Assembly: GCF_004134825.1 (NCBI RefSeq)
Contig: NZ_SDPN01000017.1
Span: 1-64,000, forward strand
DNA length: 64,000 nucleotides
Origin: Agromyces albus
Lineage (GTDB): Bacteria; Actinomycetota; Actinomycetes; Actinomycetales; Microbacteriaceae
Direction: 5' to 3'
Shown here: positions 38,577 to 47,172 of the stretch, piece by piece
Numbering within the stretch: position 1 is the first letter of the stretch
How the letters are laid out: each line of letters begins with the position of its first letter
The notes under the pieces: generated by a model
The model's input: the letters and a program-made list of their open reading frames with translations, nothing else
Told to the model about the DNA's origin: nothing
The model's database searches: none
Position numbers and translations under genes: made by a program

Positions 38577-40879
38577 CGCAGACCCGCTCGCAAGCAGGTG
38601 CCGACCGGTTCTGGGCGACCGCGGTCAGCACACTGCTCATCGCCGCGATGCTCGCCGCGGCCCTGATTCCGTGGTGGCCGATCTACGAGAGCACCGCGTT
38701 CATCGTCGCGGGTGCCGTCGCGATCGTCGCAGGTGCCGGCATCGGCGTCGCCGGCGCACGCCGACGCTGGCCCGCGTGGATGGTCGTCGTCGCCGTGTTC
38801 GCCGCGTACCTCGTGCTCGGCGTGCCAGCCGCGGTGCCCGGGCGGGCACTGGCCGGGATCGTGCCGACTCCTGTCGGGGTCGCCGACCTGCTCGCCGCGG
38901 CTGCGCTGTCGTGGAAGCAGCTCGTCACGATCGCGGTGCCGGTCGGCTCGTACCAGGCGCTGCTCGTGCCTCCCTTCCTCTCGGCGCTCGTCGCGGCGAC
39001 CACTGCGGTGACGATTGCGCTGCGGAGCCGTCGGCCCGCAGCAGCGGTGGTGCCTCCTGCCCTCCTCCTCGTCGGCGGCATCACGTTCGGCGTCGTCCAC
39101 ACCGCCTTCGCGGTCGAGGCGGGCCTCGCCTTCCTCGTCGCCGCAGTGGCCTGGCTCGTGCGGGTCGCGATCTCGAAGCGACGGGCGATCACGAGCGGTC
39201 GACCCGTCGAGACCGCGCTCGCCGATGCGCGCCGCGTATTCGGTGCGTCGGCGCTCGTGGCGATCGCGCTCGTCGGCGCCACCGCGGCATCCCTGGCCCT
39301 GCCCGTGCCGCAGCGCAACGTGCTGCGCGCGGAGCTGCAGCCCCCGTTCGAGCCTCGCGAGCACGAGAGCCCGCTCGCAGGGTTCCGGGCGGCGTTCGAC
39401 CCCGACTCGAGTGAGCGGGCCATGCTCGGCGTTCGCGGCCTGCCGGAAGGCGCCGGCATCCGGATCGCGACGCTCGACACGTACGACGGCATCATCTACT
39501 CGGTCGGGGGCATCGACGGCACGGCGCTCTCGGGCCGGTTCACGCGCTTGCCGTACCGGCTCGACCAATCGGGTGCGGTCGACGTGCGCATCGAGGTCTC
39601 GGTGCTCGGATACGCCGACGTGTGGGTGCCCGGCGTCGGTCGCCTCGAGCGCATCGCGTTCGGAGGTCCGCGTGCGGAGCAGCTCGCCGAGGGATTCGTC
39701 TACAACGACGTGACGGGCACGGGCGCCGTGCAGGAGGGGCTCGACTCGGGCGACTCCTACACCGCGTTCTCGGTGACCCCGGCCGATCCGGGGTCTCTCG
39801 TGGGGTTGCGCCCGGGAACGAGCGTGCTTCCGCCATCGCCCGACCTGCCGGCCGAGCTCGCGCAACTGCTCGACGAATGGGCGCCGGCAACCGGTGACCC
39901 CGGCCGACGACTCGCCCAGCTCATCAAGGGCTTCCACGACGAGGGGTATGTCAGTCACGGCCTGGTCGAGGAGCGACGGAGTCGATCGGGGCATTCGCTC
40001 GACCGGCTCGCCGAACTCGCCACCGAGAGCCCGATGGTCGGCGACGGCGAGCAGTACGCCGTCGCAGCGGCCCTGATGGCGCGGCGGATCGGCTTCCCGG
40101 CGCGGGTCGTCGTGGGCTACCTGCCTGGTGCAGAGCCGTCCGAGACGGATGCCACGCCTCCGGCGGAATCCGACGTCACGGTGTTCGAGAGCGCCGACCT
40201 GCAGGCGTGGATCGAGGTGCAGACGGCCGAAGGCGACTGGCTTTCGATCGATCCGAACCCCGACGTGCGCGAGATCCCTGAGCGTCATCCCGACCAGCCG
40301 ACGGTCGTGTCGAGGCCGCAATCGGCGTTGCCGCCGCCCGCGGAGCGCACACCGGTCGACGATCTCGACCCAGATCCCGACCTCTCGCCCGACGATCAGG
40401 ACGACGACGCCGCCGCCTGGTTGCAGGTGCTGCTGGGCGTGCTCGGGGTGACCGGCATCGTGGTCGTCGTGCTCGCGCTCATCGCGAGCCCGTTCATCGC
40501 GATCATCGCGGCGAAGCTCAGACGGCGCCGGCTGCGCCGCGGTGCAGCGACGGTGGTCGAGCGGATCGAGGGAGGGTGGCAGGAGTTCGCCGACTCCGCA
40601 TCCGACTTCGGCTACCCGATCCGCCCGAACGCGACCCGTGCGGAGCAAGCCGCGACGGTGGGCGGACTCGCGCCGCTCGTGCTCGCATCCGTGGTGGACC
40701 GCGCAGTGTTCGCTCCCGACGGACCGTCCGACGACGACGACCGGCGGGTCTGGGAGTCGGTCGACGAGCTCCAGGAGCGCCTCGGGGCCCCGCGCACTCG
40801 CCGCGAGCGCTGGAGGGCCGCGGTCTCGCTCACCTCCCTCGGCGGGTACGCTGTCACCCGGAGAGGAGCGCGGTCGTGA
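38573..40879 (+). CDS. TgpA-like transglutaminase-fold membrane protein, catalytic residues lost
   Basis: 768 residues. An N-terminal DUF3488/TgpA membrane block (about six helices, residues ~12-240), an extracytoplasmic region, a transglutaminase core (~470-570), one further membrane helix (VLLGVLGVTGIVVVVLALIA, ~620) and a cytoplasmic DUF4129-like tail. The core reads GDGEQYA where active enzymes have GxCEHxA, so Gly492 replaces the nucleophilic Cys. Gln544 (DLQAWIEV) replaces the His; Asp560 (SIDPNPD) remains. The 16-residue His-Asp spacing matches TgpA. It is therefore probably a non-catalytic fold that binds peptide or protein. Start overlaps DUF58 by 4 nt. Confidence 0.9.
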   Translation: MTQTRSQAGADRFWATAVSTLLIAAMLAAALIPWWPIYESTAFIVAGAVAIVAGAGIGVAGARRRWPAWMVVVAVFAAYLVLGVPAAVPGRALAGIVPTPVGVADLLAAAALSWKQLVTIAVPVGSYQALLVPPFLSALVAATTAVTIALRSRRPAAAVVPPALLLVGGITFGVVHTAFAVEAGLAFLVAAVAWLVRVAISKRRAITSGRPVETALADARRVFGASALVAIALVGATAASLALPVPQRNVLRAELQPPFEPREHESPLAGFRAAFDPDSSERAMLGVRGLPEGAGIRIATLDTYDGIIYSVGGIDGTALSGRFTRLPYRLDQSGAVDVRIEVSVLGYADVWVPGVGRLERIAFGGPRAEQLAEGFVYNDVTGTGAVQEGLDSGDSYTAFSVTPADPGSLVGLRPGTSVLPPSPDLPAELAQLLDEWAPATGDPGRRLAQLIKGFHDEGYVSHGLVEERRSRSGHSLDRLAELATESPMVGDGEQYAVAAALMARRIGFPARVVVGYLPGAEPSETDATPPAESDVTVFESADLQAWIEVQTAEGDWLSIDPNPDVREIPERHPDQPTVVSRPQSALPPPAERTPVDDLDPDPDLSPDDQDDDAAAWLQVLLGVLGVTGIVVVVLALIASPFIAIIAAKLRRRRLRRGAATVVERIEGGWQEFADSASDFGYPIRPNATRAEQAATVGGLAPLVLASVVDRAVFAPDGPSDDDDRRVWESVDELQERLGAPRTRRERWRAAVSLTSLGGYAVTRRGARS

Positions 40880-41454
40880 CCTGTCGGATCTGCGGGGCCG
40901 AACTTCCCCCAGGGGCGATGTTCTGCGGCGAGTGCGGCAGCTCGACGAGCGCGACACCCGAGTCGAGGCGAAAGCCCGACCCGCGCCCGGGCGACACGAC
41001 GGCGATCGAGCGACCGGCACGCCGCAACAGCGGAGTGATCAGCATCCCGCTCGAGGGCTTCCGTGCAGCAACGGCGATCCCGTCGTTCGTGGAGGCGCCC
41101 GTCTCGGCCCCCGTGGCGCCGCCGGCGGCCACGCGGTTCGTCTTGCGGTTCAGCACCGGTGAGACCCGCACGGTGTTCGGCACCGGGCTCATCGGGCGGC
41201 GCCCGCTGCCGCAACCGGGCGAGGTGTTCGACCACCTCGTGCAGATCACCGACCCCGGCCTCTCGGTCTCCAAGACCCACCTCGAATTCGGCGAGCACGA
41301 CGGCGTGCTCTGGATCGCCGATCGCTTCTCGGGCAACGGCACGATCGTGCGACGCCCAGATGACGGGGCGCTGCGCTGCGAGCCCGGGCGTCGTTATCTC
41401 GTGCCGCGCGGGAGCCGCGTCGAGCTCGCCGAGCACTTCTTCGTGGTCGACTGA
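40876..41454 (+). CDS. Zinc-ribbon and FHA domain protein
   Basis: 192 residues. A four-cysteine zinc ribbon opens the protein (C3, C6, C17, C20: CRIC...CGEC), then a Pro/Arg-rich linker with Thr/Ser, and a C-terminal FHA domain (IGRRPLPQPG, SVSKTHLEF, FSGNGTIV). The FHA core resembles that of the cluster's first protein (shared IGRRPLP and THLE). It precedes the EccC-like ATPase by 160 bp. FHA domains are fused to the ATPase in EssC of Firmicutes, so this may be its detached regulatory part. GTG start overlaps the previous stop (GTGA). Confidence 0.9.
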   Translation: MTCRICGAELPPGAMFCGECGSSTSATPESRRKPDPRPGDTTAIERPARRNSGVISIPLEGFRAATAIPSFVEAPVSAPVAPPAATRFVLRFSTGETRTVFGTGLIGRRPLPQPGEVFDHLVQITDPGLSVSKTHLEFGEHDGVLWIADRFSGNGTIVRRPDDGALRCEPGRRYLVPRGSRVELAEHFFVVD

Positions 41455-41614
41455 TCGGGTCGCCGCGGCGCCGGGGCGCCGGGGCGTGTCCGGCTGGCGC
41501 GCTGTGCCCGGCCACGTGCATCGACTCGTCCTCGACAGGCGGGCGGGCGCGTGGATGACGGGCGTCTGCGCGGGCGTCCCGTCCGCGCGGCGCCGGTGGT
41601 GCTCGGATGGCTGA
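41455..41614. other. GC-rich spacer in the cluster
   Basis: 160 bp, very GC-rich, with short GGCGCCGGGGCGCCGGGGCG repeats near its start. No supported gene, promoter or terminator is seen. An in-frame TGA directly precedes the GTG at 41615, so the ATPase does not extend into it. Confidence 0.5.
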
Positions 41615-44605
41615 GTGGACCGTCTCGACCTCGCCTCGCCGCATCCGATCGACCTTCCGCTCGCGCTCCCGCCCGTGCCGCCAGAGGCGACTCGAGCCGG
41701 GTTCCCGCTCCTCGCCACGCTCGCGCCCGTCGTCGGGGCACTCGGGCTGTGGGCCGTCACCGGATCGATGTTCGCACTCGTCTTCGCCGCCCTCGGCCCG
41801 GTCGTCGCGATCGCCTCGCTCTTCGACTCCCGTCGACAGGCACGGCGACAGCGGCGGCGAGCCGAGTTGGAGCGCACCCGTCGTCTCGACGCGCTCCATG
41901 CTGCGATCGACGAGCGGCACGAGTACGAGCGCCACGCGGCGTGGCGGCGGTCGCCGCCCCCGCGACACCTCGTCGACGGAGACGCGGCGCCGAGCTGGAA
42001 CGACGGCAGGCCCGGGCCGGTGGTGCTGGGGCGGGGGAGCGCCTCGAGCACGCTGCGCATCGACGGGTCGCCGGCAGACGACGTCGATCGTGCCGTCCTC
42101 GAGCACGCGGCACTCCTCGCCGATGCGCCCGTGACGGCCGACCCCGAGGCGGGCATCGGGTTCGTCGGCACACTGCACCTGGCCAGCGCAGCGGCCCGGG
42201 CGGCGCTCCTCCAGGTCGCCCATCACGGTGTGCCCGGCGCGCTCGCGATCGAGGTGCCCGCCGGCGAGCACTGGGCCTGGGCGCGGCGACTCCCGCACCA
42301 CGGCGGCGGGAGCCAGTGGCGGGTCCGGGTCGTCGACGCGGCGTCGCCGCATGCGCGACACGTCACGGCCGAGCGCGTCGGCGTGGGCGCATCCGTTCCC
42401 GTGTCGATCATCGCCGTGGGTGCCGATGCCGCGAGCCTGCCTCCCGGCATCGAGACGGTCGTCGCGATCGAGGGGCCGGGACTCGCGATCGTGCGCCGGC
42501 GCACGGGCGCAGCCGCCGATCGCTCGATCGTGCCCGGCCTCATCGGCAGCTCCGAGGCGCTCGCGTGGGCCGGCGATCTCGCGACAGCGGCGAAGCGGGC
42601 GGGGGTCGGCGGTGCGCACGGGCTGCCGAGGCGCGTGCCGCTCGACAGCCTCGAGCCACCGGTAGCCCCGGCCGGCAACCGTGCCACGCTCGCCGTCGCG
42701 GTCGGCGTCACGTCCTTCGGAACGCTCGAGCTCGACCTCGTGCGCGGCGGACCCCACGCGCTCGTCGCCGGGACGACGGGGAGCGGCAAGAGCGAGTTCC
42801 TGCTCGCATGGCTCACGGCGTTGGCGCGAGCCCACCGGCCCGACCGCGTGTCGTTCCTCCTCGTCGACTTCAAGGGCGGCGCCGCATTCGAACCGATTCG
42901 CAGCCTTCCGCACGTCGCGGGCATCGTCACCGATCTCGATGAAGCCGAAGCCGAACGCGCCGTGCTGAGCCTCCGCGCCGAGCTCCGGCACCGCGAGTCG
43001 GTACTCGCCGCGGTAGGTGCACGCGACATCGCCGACCTCGCTCCCGAGGTGTCCCTCGCGCGCCTCGTGATCGTGGTCGACGAGTTCCAGGCGATGATCG
43101 AGCGGTTCCCCGGCCTCGGCGCGGTGATCGGCGACATCGCCGCTCGCGGCCGCTCGCTCGGCGTGCACCTCGTGCTCGCCTCCCAGCGACCGAACGGCGT
43201 GGTCCGTGAGCAGGTGACGGCGAACTGTGCGATCCGCGTCTCACTTCGCGTCATGCAGCGTTCCGACAGCGTCGCGGTCGTCGGCACCGACGCGGCCGCT
43301 TCGATCCCGCCCGATGCTCCGGGCCGCGGCGTGATCGATCCGGGCGACGGATGCCCCGTGCCGTTCCATTCTGCCGTCGCCGAACCCGCGCTGCTCGCGG
43401 CCACTCGCGCCATGACCGCAACCATGCCGCGCGCTCGACGACCGTGGCTCGATCCGCTGCCGCACCGCATCGCACCGGATGAGCTCGATCGGCTCGTGAC
43501 GCTCTCGCAGCCCGTACCTGCGTCGACGCAGGATCAGATGCTCGGCAGGCCGCACGGCGAGCCGCACGGTGGCTCGTCGGGCTGTGTCGCGCTCGGCCTC
43601 GTCGACGAACCCGAGCTCCAGCGACGCGCCATCGCGAGCTGGACGCCCGATGACGACGGCCACCTCCTCGTGCTCGGCGCGCCGGGAAGCGGGCGCAGCA
43701 CGGCGCTGTCGCTCGTGGCACGGGCGATCACCGAGCGGCACGGCCCGGCGGCGGTGGTGAGACTCGAGGGTCCGCGCAGCGCCGTGTGGGACACGATCCA
43801 AGCGGTGCTCGTCGCCGTGCGACGCGGCGGTGAGCCTCCCCGGCTCCTCGTCATCGACGATCTCGACTCCCGATTCCGCGGGTGGCCCGACGAGTACCGG
43901 CAGGCGGCATCGGAAGCCGTCGCCGCGGTGCTCCGCGAGGGCCGTTCGCGAGGACTTGCGGTCGTCGCGAGCGCTGCGCAGCCGCATTCGCTCGGTCCCG
44001 GTGTGCGTGAGAGCTTCGGCGAAGTGGTTCGGCTCCGGTACCCGAGCCGTTCCGACCTCGTGCAGGCCGGAGGAGCCGGGGAGCTCTGGCGCGCCGGCGA
44101 CCCGCCCGGCGCGGGCCAATGGCGTGGCCGGCGCGTGCAACTCGTCGACGACGTCGGGCTGCCTCCGGCCGTGCCGCAGCCCGTTCCTCCGCTGACGATC
44201 GACCCGGCCCGCGTGCATGCCGTTGTGACGCCGACACCTCGGGCCGCTGCCGAGGTGCTCGCCGCACACGCGAGCACGGTGATCGTGCTGGCTCCGGGTG
44301 GCGAAGCGGCGATCCACGCCGCACTCGCGGCCGCGCCTCACGGCGGGCGACCCGTGTTCATCGGCGACGCCGACGCGTGGGCGATGAACTGGAGCCTCGC
44401 GTCGGCGATCCGCGAGGAGGCCGTCATCGTCGCACAGGGCGGTTCCGCCGAGTACCGCGCGCTCGTGCGTGACCGCACCCTGCCGCCGCTGCTCGACGAT
44501 GGCGCACCGCAGTGCTGGGTCGTCGGCGCGGCGAGCGCGGCGGGCCCGGCGGGCGCGGCAGGCCCTGCGGTCAGGGCGACGTGGCCTGTTGCGCTCGGCA
44601 ACTGA
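41615..44605 (+). CDS. EccC/EssC-like FtsK/SpoIIIE family ATPase
   Basis: 996 residues. Two N-terminal membrane helices (~30-70) with a basic coiled segment (RRQARRQRRRAELERTRRL) as in EccC. The first FtsK/SpoIIIE domain has Walker A GTTGSGKS (386-393), Walker B LVIVVDEFQAMIERFPGL and the EccC-type AIRVSLRVMQRSDSVAVVGT...PGRGVI stretch. The second has GAPGSGRS (688-695) with Arg694 in place of the Walker Lys but Walker B LLVIDDLDSR, so it is probably weakly or not active. The ~130-residue C-terminus is a possible third, degenerate domain. No WXG100, EccB, EccD, EccE or mycosin gene is nearby. It may export or assemble the giant protein; this is inference. Confidence 0.88.
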   Translation: MDRLDLASPHPIDLPLALPPVPPEATRAGFPLLATLAPVVGALGLWAVTGSMFALVFAALGPVVAIASLFDSRRQARRQRRRAELERTRRLDALHAAIDERHEYERHAAWRRSPPPRHLVDGDAAPSWNDGRPGPVVLGRGSASSTLRIDGSPADDVDRAVLEHAALLADAPVTADPEAGIGFVGTLHLASAAARAALLQVAHHGVPGALAIEVPAGEHWAWARRLPHHGGGSQWRVRVVDAASPHARHVTAERVGVGASVPVSIIAVGADAASLPPGIETVVAIEGPGLAIVRRRTGAAADRSIVPGLIGSSEALAWAGDLATAAKRAGVGGAHGLPRRVPLDSLEPPVAPAGNRATLAVAVGVTSFGTLELDLVRGGPHALVAGTTGSGKSEFLLAWLTALARAHRPDRVSFLLVDFKGGAAFEPIRSLPHVAGIVTDLDEAEAERAVLSLRAELRHRESVLAAVGARDIADLAPEVSLARLVIVVDEFQAMIERFPGLGAVIGDIAARGRSLGVHLVLASQRPNGVVREQVTANCAIRVSLRVMQRSDSVAVVGTDAAASIPPDAPGRGVIDPGDGCPVPFHSAVAEPALLAATRAMTATMPRARRPWLDPLPHRIAPDELDRLVTLSQPVPASTQDQMLGRPHGEPHGGSSGCVALGLVDEPELQRRAIASWTPDDDGHLLVLGAPGSGRSTALSLVARAITERHGPAAVVRLEGPRSAVWDTIQAVLVAVRRGGEPPRLLVIDDLDSRFRGWPDEYRQAASEAVAAVLREGRSRGLAVVASAAQPHSLGPGVRESFGEVVRLRYPSRSDLVQAGGAGELWRAGDPPGAGQWRGRRVQLVDDVGLPPAVPQPVPPLTIDPARVHAVVTPTPRAAAEVLAAHASTVIVLAPGGEAAIHAALAAAPHGGRPVFIGDADAWAMNWSLASAIREEAVIVAQGGSAEYRALVRDRTLPPLLDDGAPQCWVVGAASAAGPAGAAGPAVRATWPVALGN

Positions 44606-44669
44606 AACCGACGCTCAAACCCTACTTCGAGCACTGATTCCGTGCCGGATGTTCGAAATTCTTAACGAT

Positions 44670-44684
44670 TCGGACATGATCCGA
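44670..44684. promoter_or_regulatory. Inverted repeat upstream of potD
   Basis: TCGGA-CATGA-TCCGA in the AT-richer 148-bp spacer before potD. A TATCTT -10-like element (44710-44715) lies downstream, so a regulator bound here would sit near -45. The regulator is unknown; the Lrp protein at 26243 is a candidate. Confidence 0.4.
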
Positions 44685-44753
44685 TGTAACTGGTCGTGCA
44701 GTGTGGCAGTATCTTCCCACCATGCATGAGCTTGCGACCCGATAGGAGTCTCC

Positions 44754-45968
44754 GTGACCACACGGCCCTTTCCCCAAGACCCGATGATCCGCGCCATCAT
44801 CACCCAGGCGCGCCAGGCGCAACTGAATCGTCGCACGCTCCTCACCGGCGCTGGTGCCGGTGCGTCGGCGCTCGCGCTCGCAGCGTGCTCGACGAGCGGC
44901 CCACAGGCCAAGCCCACGCCCGCGGCCGACGAATCGGCCTCCGACAAGTCCCTCAACTGGGCGAACTGGGCCGCATACATCGACGAAGATGACGACGGCA
45001 ACTACCCCACGCTCGAGGCCTTCCAGGAGGAGACCGGCATCGCGGTCAACTACGAGGTCGCCGTCGATGACAACAACACCTACTACGGCAAGGTCAAAGA
45101 CCAGCTCGCGCTCGGCCAGGACATCGGCGCCGACCTGGTCTGCCTCACCGACTGGATGATCGCCCGGTGGATCCGGTTCGGCTACGCCCAGGAGCTCGAC
45201 CACGGCAACATCCCGAACGTCGCGAACCTCACGCCTTCGCTTCGCGACGTCGACTTCGATCCGGGCCGCACGATGTCGCTCCCGTGGCAGGGCGGCTTCG
45301 CCGGCATCTGCTGGAACAAGGAGGCCGTGCCCGGCGGTCTCGCCTCGGTGTCCGACCTGTGGCACGCCGACCTCAAGGGGCGCGTCGGCGTGCTCTCCGA
45401 GATGCGCGACACCATGGGGCTCCTCATGCTCGAGAACGGCGTCGACATCTCGGGCTCGTGGGGCGACGATGAGTACTCCGAGGCGATCGAACTCCTGCGC
45501 CAGCAGGTCGCCGACGGCCAGGTCCGCAACATCAAGGGCAACTCCTACCTGGAAGACCTGAAGAGCGAAGACACCCTCGCGGCGATCTGCTGGTCGGGTG
45601 ACATCACCGTCATCAACGCCGAGGCGGGCGACAAGTGGGAATTCGCCATCCCCACCGCGGGCGGCACGCTCTGGAACGACAACTTCCTCGTGCCGATCGG
45701 CTCGCCGCGCAAGGCCAACGCCGAGGCGCTGATCAACTACTACTACGAGCCCGAGGTCGCCGCCGAGGTCGCCGCGTGGGTGAACTTCATCACGCCGGTC
45801 GTCGGCGCCCAGGAGGCCGCAGCCGCGATCGATCCCGAACTGGCCGAGAACCAGCTCATCTTCCCGAACGAGGAGACGCTCTCGAACGCCTACGTGTTCC
45901 GCGCGCTCGACGGCGCAGAGGAGCAGAAGTACCAGGCCGAGTTCCAGAGCATCCTGCTGGGTTCGTGA
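44754..45968 (+). CDS. potD: Spermidine/putrescine ABC transporter substrate-binding lipoprotein
   Basis: 404 residues. Captures polyamines outside the membrane and delivers them to PotBC. The N-terminus carries twin arginines (R26-R27 in NRRTLL), a hydrophobic stretch and the lipobox ALAAC with lipidated C45, so it is a Tat-type or Sec lipoprotein. The PotD fold is recognisable from LNWANWAAYIDED, DLVCLTDWMIARWIRFGYAQELD, SLPWQGGFAGICWNKEA and VPIGSPRKANAEALINYYY. GTG start after GATAGGAG. First gene of potDABC. Confidence 0.9.
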   Translation: MTTRPFPQDPMIRAIITQARQAQLNRRTLLTGAGAGASALALAACSTSGPQAKPTPAADESASDKSLNWANWAAYIDEDDDGNYPTLEAFQEETGIAVNYEVAVDDNNTYYGKVKDQLALGQDIGADLVCLTDWMIARWIRFGYAQELDHGNIPNVANLTPSLRDVDFDPGRTMSLPWQGGFAGICWNKEAVPGGLASVSDLWHADLKGRVGVLSEMRDTMGLLMLENGVDISGSWGDDEYSEAIELLRQQVADGQVRNIKGNSYLEDLKSEDTLAAICWSGDITVINAEAGDKWEFAIPTAGGTLWNDNFLVPIGSPRKANAEALINYYYEPEVAAEVAAWVNFITPVVGAQEAAAAIDPELAENQLIFPNEETLSNAYVFRALDGAEEQKYQAEFQSILLGS

Positions 45969-47170
45969 GCATGCCGGCAGGAGCGTTCGCCGAACGGGGC
46001 GCCGACCTCGAGCTCGTGGGCATCCAGAAGCGGTTCCCGGGCTTCACGGCGATCGACGAGCTCGACCTCACGATCCCCGCCGGATCGTTCTTCGCGTTGC
46101 TCGGACCATCCGGCTGCGGCAAGACGACGACGCTCCGGCTCGTCGCCGGCCTCGAGGAGCCCACCCGAGGCCGGATCCTCATCGGCGGTGTCGACGTCAC
46201 CGACACGAAGGCGCACGAGCGACCCGTCAACACCGTGTTCCAGAGCTATGCGCTCTTCCCGCACATGTCGATCATCGAGAACGTCTCGTTCGGGCTCAAG
46301 CGGCGACGCATCGCGGATGCCGCCGGGCGGGCCCACGAGGCACTCCGGCTCGTCGAACTCGACCACCTCGCGCAGCGCCGGCCCCAGCAACTGTCGGGCG
46401 GCCAGCAGCAGCGCGTCGCGCTCGCTCGCGCGATCGTGAACCGCCCGGCTCTCCTGCTCCTCGACGAGCCGCTCGGCGCGCTCGACCTGAAGCTGCGCCG
46501 CCAGATGCAGCTCGAGCTGAAGACGATTCAAGAAGAGGTGGGCCTCACCTTCCTGCACGTGACCCACGACCAGGAGGAGGCCATGACCATGGCCGACACC
46601 GTCGCGGTCATGAACAAGGGCGCGATCGAGCAGATGGGCCCGCCGGCAGAGCTCTACGAGTCGCCGCGCACGGTGTTCGTGGCGAACTTCCTCGGCCAGT
46701 CCAACCTGTTCTCCGGCGACGTCGTCGACTCCACGGGCACGGCGATCACGGTCGATGCGGCCGGAGCACGCCTCGTGGTGCCGACCGCGCGTGCGAGGCG
46801 TCACCAGGGCAGCGTCACGATCGGCGTCCGACCCGAGAAGGTCGCCCTGCATCGTGAGGCGCCTGTCGAGTCCGCCGAGCGCAACGTGCTCGGCCCCGGT
46901 CATGTGATCGACGTCTCGTTCTCCGGGGTGAGCACGCAATACCTCGTGACCGTCCCGGGCGTCGGCACGCTCACGGTGTTCGCCCAGAACATCGGCTCGG
47001 GTCCCGTCGCGGCCGAGGGCGCCGAGGTGTGGGTGAGCTGGGATGTCGCGCACGGATTCGGCCTCGACGACGACGCCGACTCGGCGCCGCGATTCGCTGC
47101 CGACGACGACACCGAGTCGATCGCCGTGCACCGTCGTGAGGCGCTCGTCGCGGAGCTCGAGGAGCACTGA
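45965..47170 (+). CDS. potA: Polyamine ABC transporter ATP-binding protein
   Basis: 401 residues from the GTG that overlaps the potD stop (GTGA); an ATG 6 nt later is also possible. Walker A GPSGCGKTT, Q-loop VFQSYALFPHM, signature LSGGQQQR, Walker B LLLLDEPLGALD and the switch His in HVTHDQEEAM are intact. A C-terminal TOBE domain (VTIGVRPEKV) follows, as in PotA. It energises polyamine uptake with PotB and PotC. Confidence 0.93.
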   Translation: MSMPAGAFAERGADLELVGIQKRFPGFTAIDELDLTIPAGSFFALLGPSGCGKTTTLRLVAGLEEPTRGRILIGGVDVTDTKAHERPVNTVFQSYALFPHMSIIENVSFGLKRRRIADAAGRAHEALRLVELDHLAQRRPQQLSGGQQQRVALARAIVNRPALLLLDEPLGALDLKLRRQMQLELKTIQEEVGLTFLHVTHDQEEAMTMADTVAVMNKGAIEQMGPPAELYESPRTVFVANFLGQSNLFSGDVVDSTGTAITVDAAGARLVVPTARARRHQGSVTIGVRPEKVALHREAPVESAERNVLGPGHVIDVSFSGVSTQYLVTVPGVGTLTVFAQNIGSGPVAAEGAEVWVSWDVAHGFGLDDDADSAPRFAADDDTESIAVHRREALVAELEEH

Positions 47171-47172
47171 CC

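Noticed and set aside
38102-41020. 972-codon minus-strand open frame
   Set aside because: Antisense to the transglutaminase-like gene and its flanks; Arg/His-rich with no motif, a high-GC shadow.
26864-44605. A full type VII secretion locus
   Set aside because: Only the ATPase resembles EccC. No WXG100, EccB, EccD, EccE or mycosin gene was found around it.
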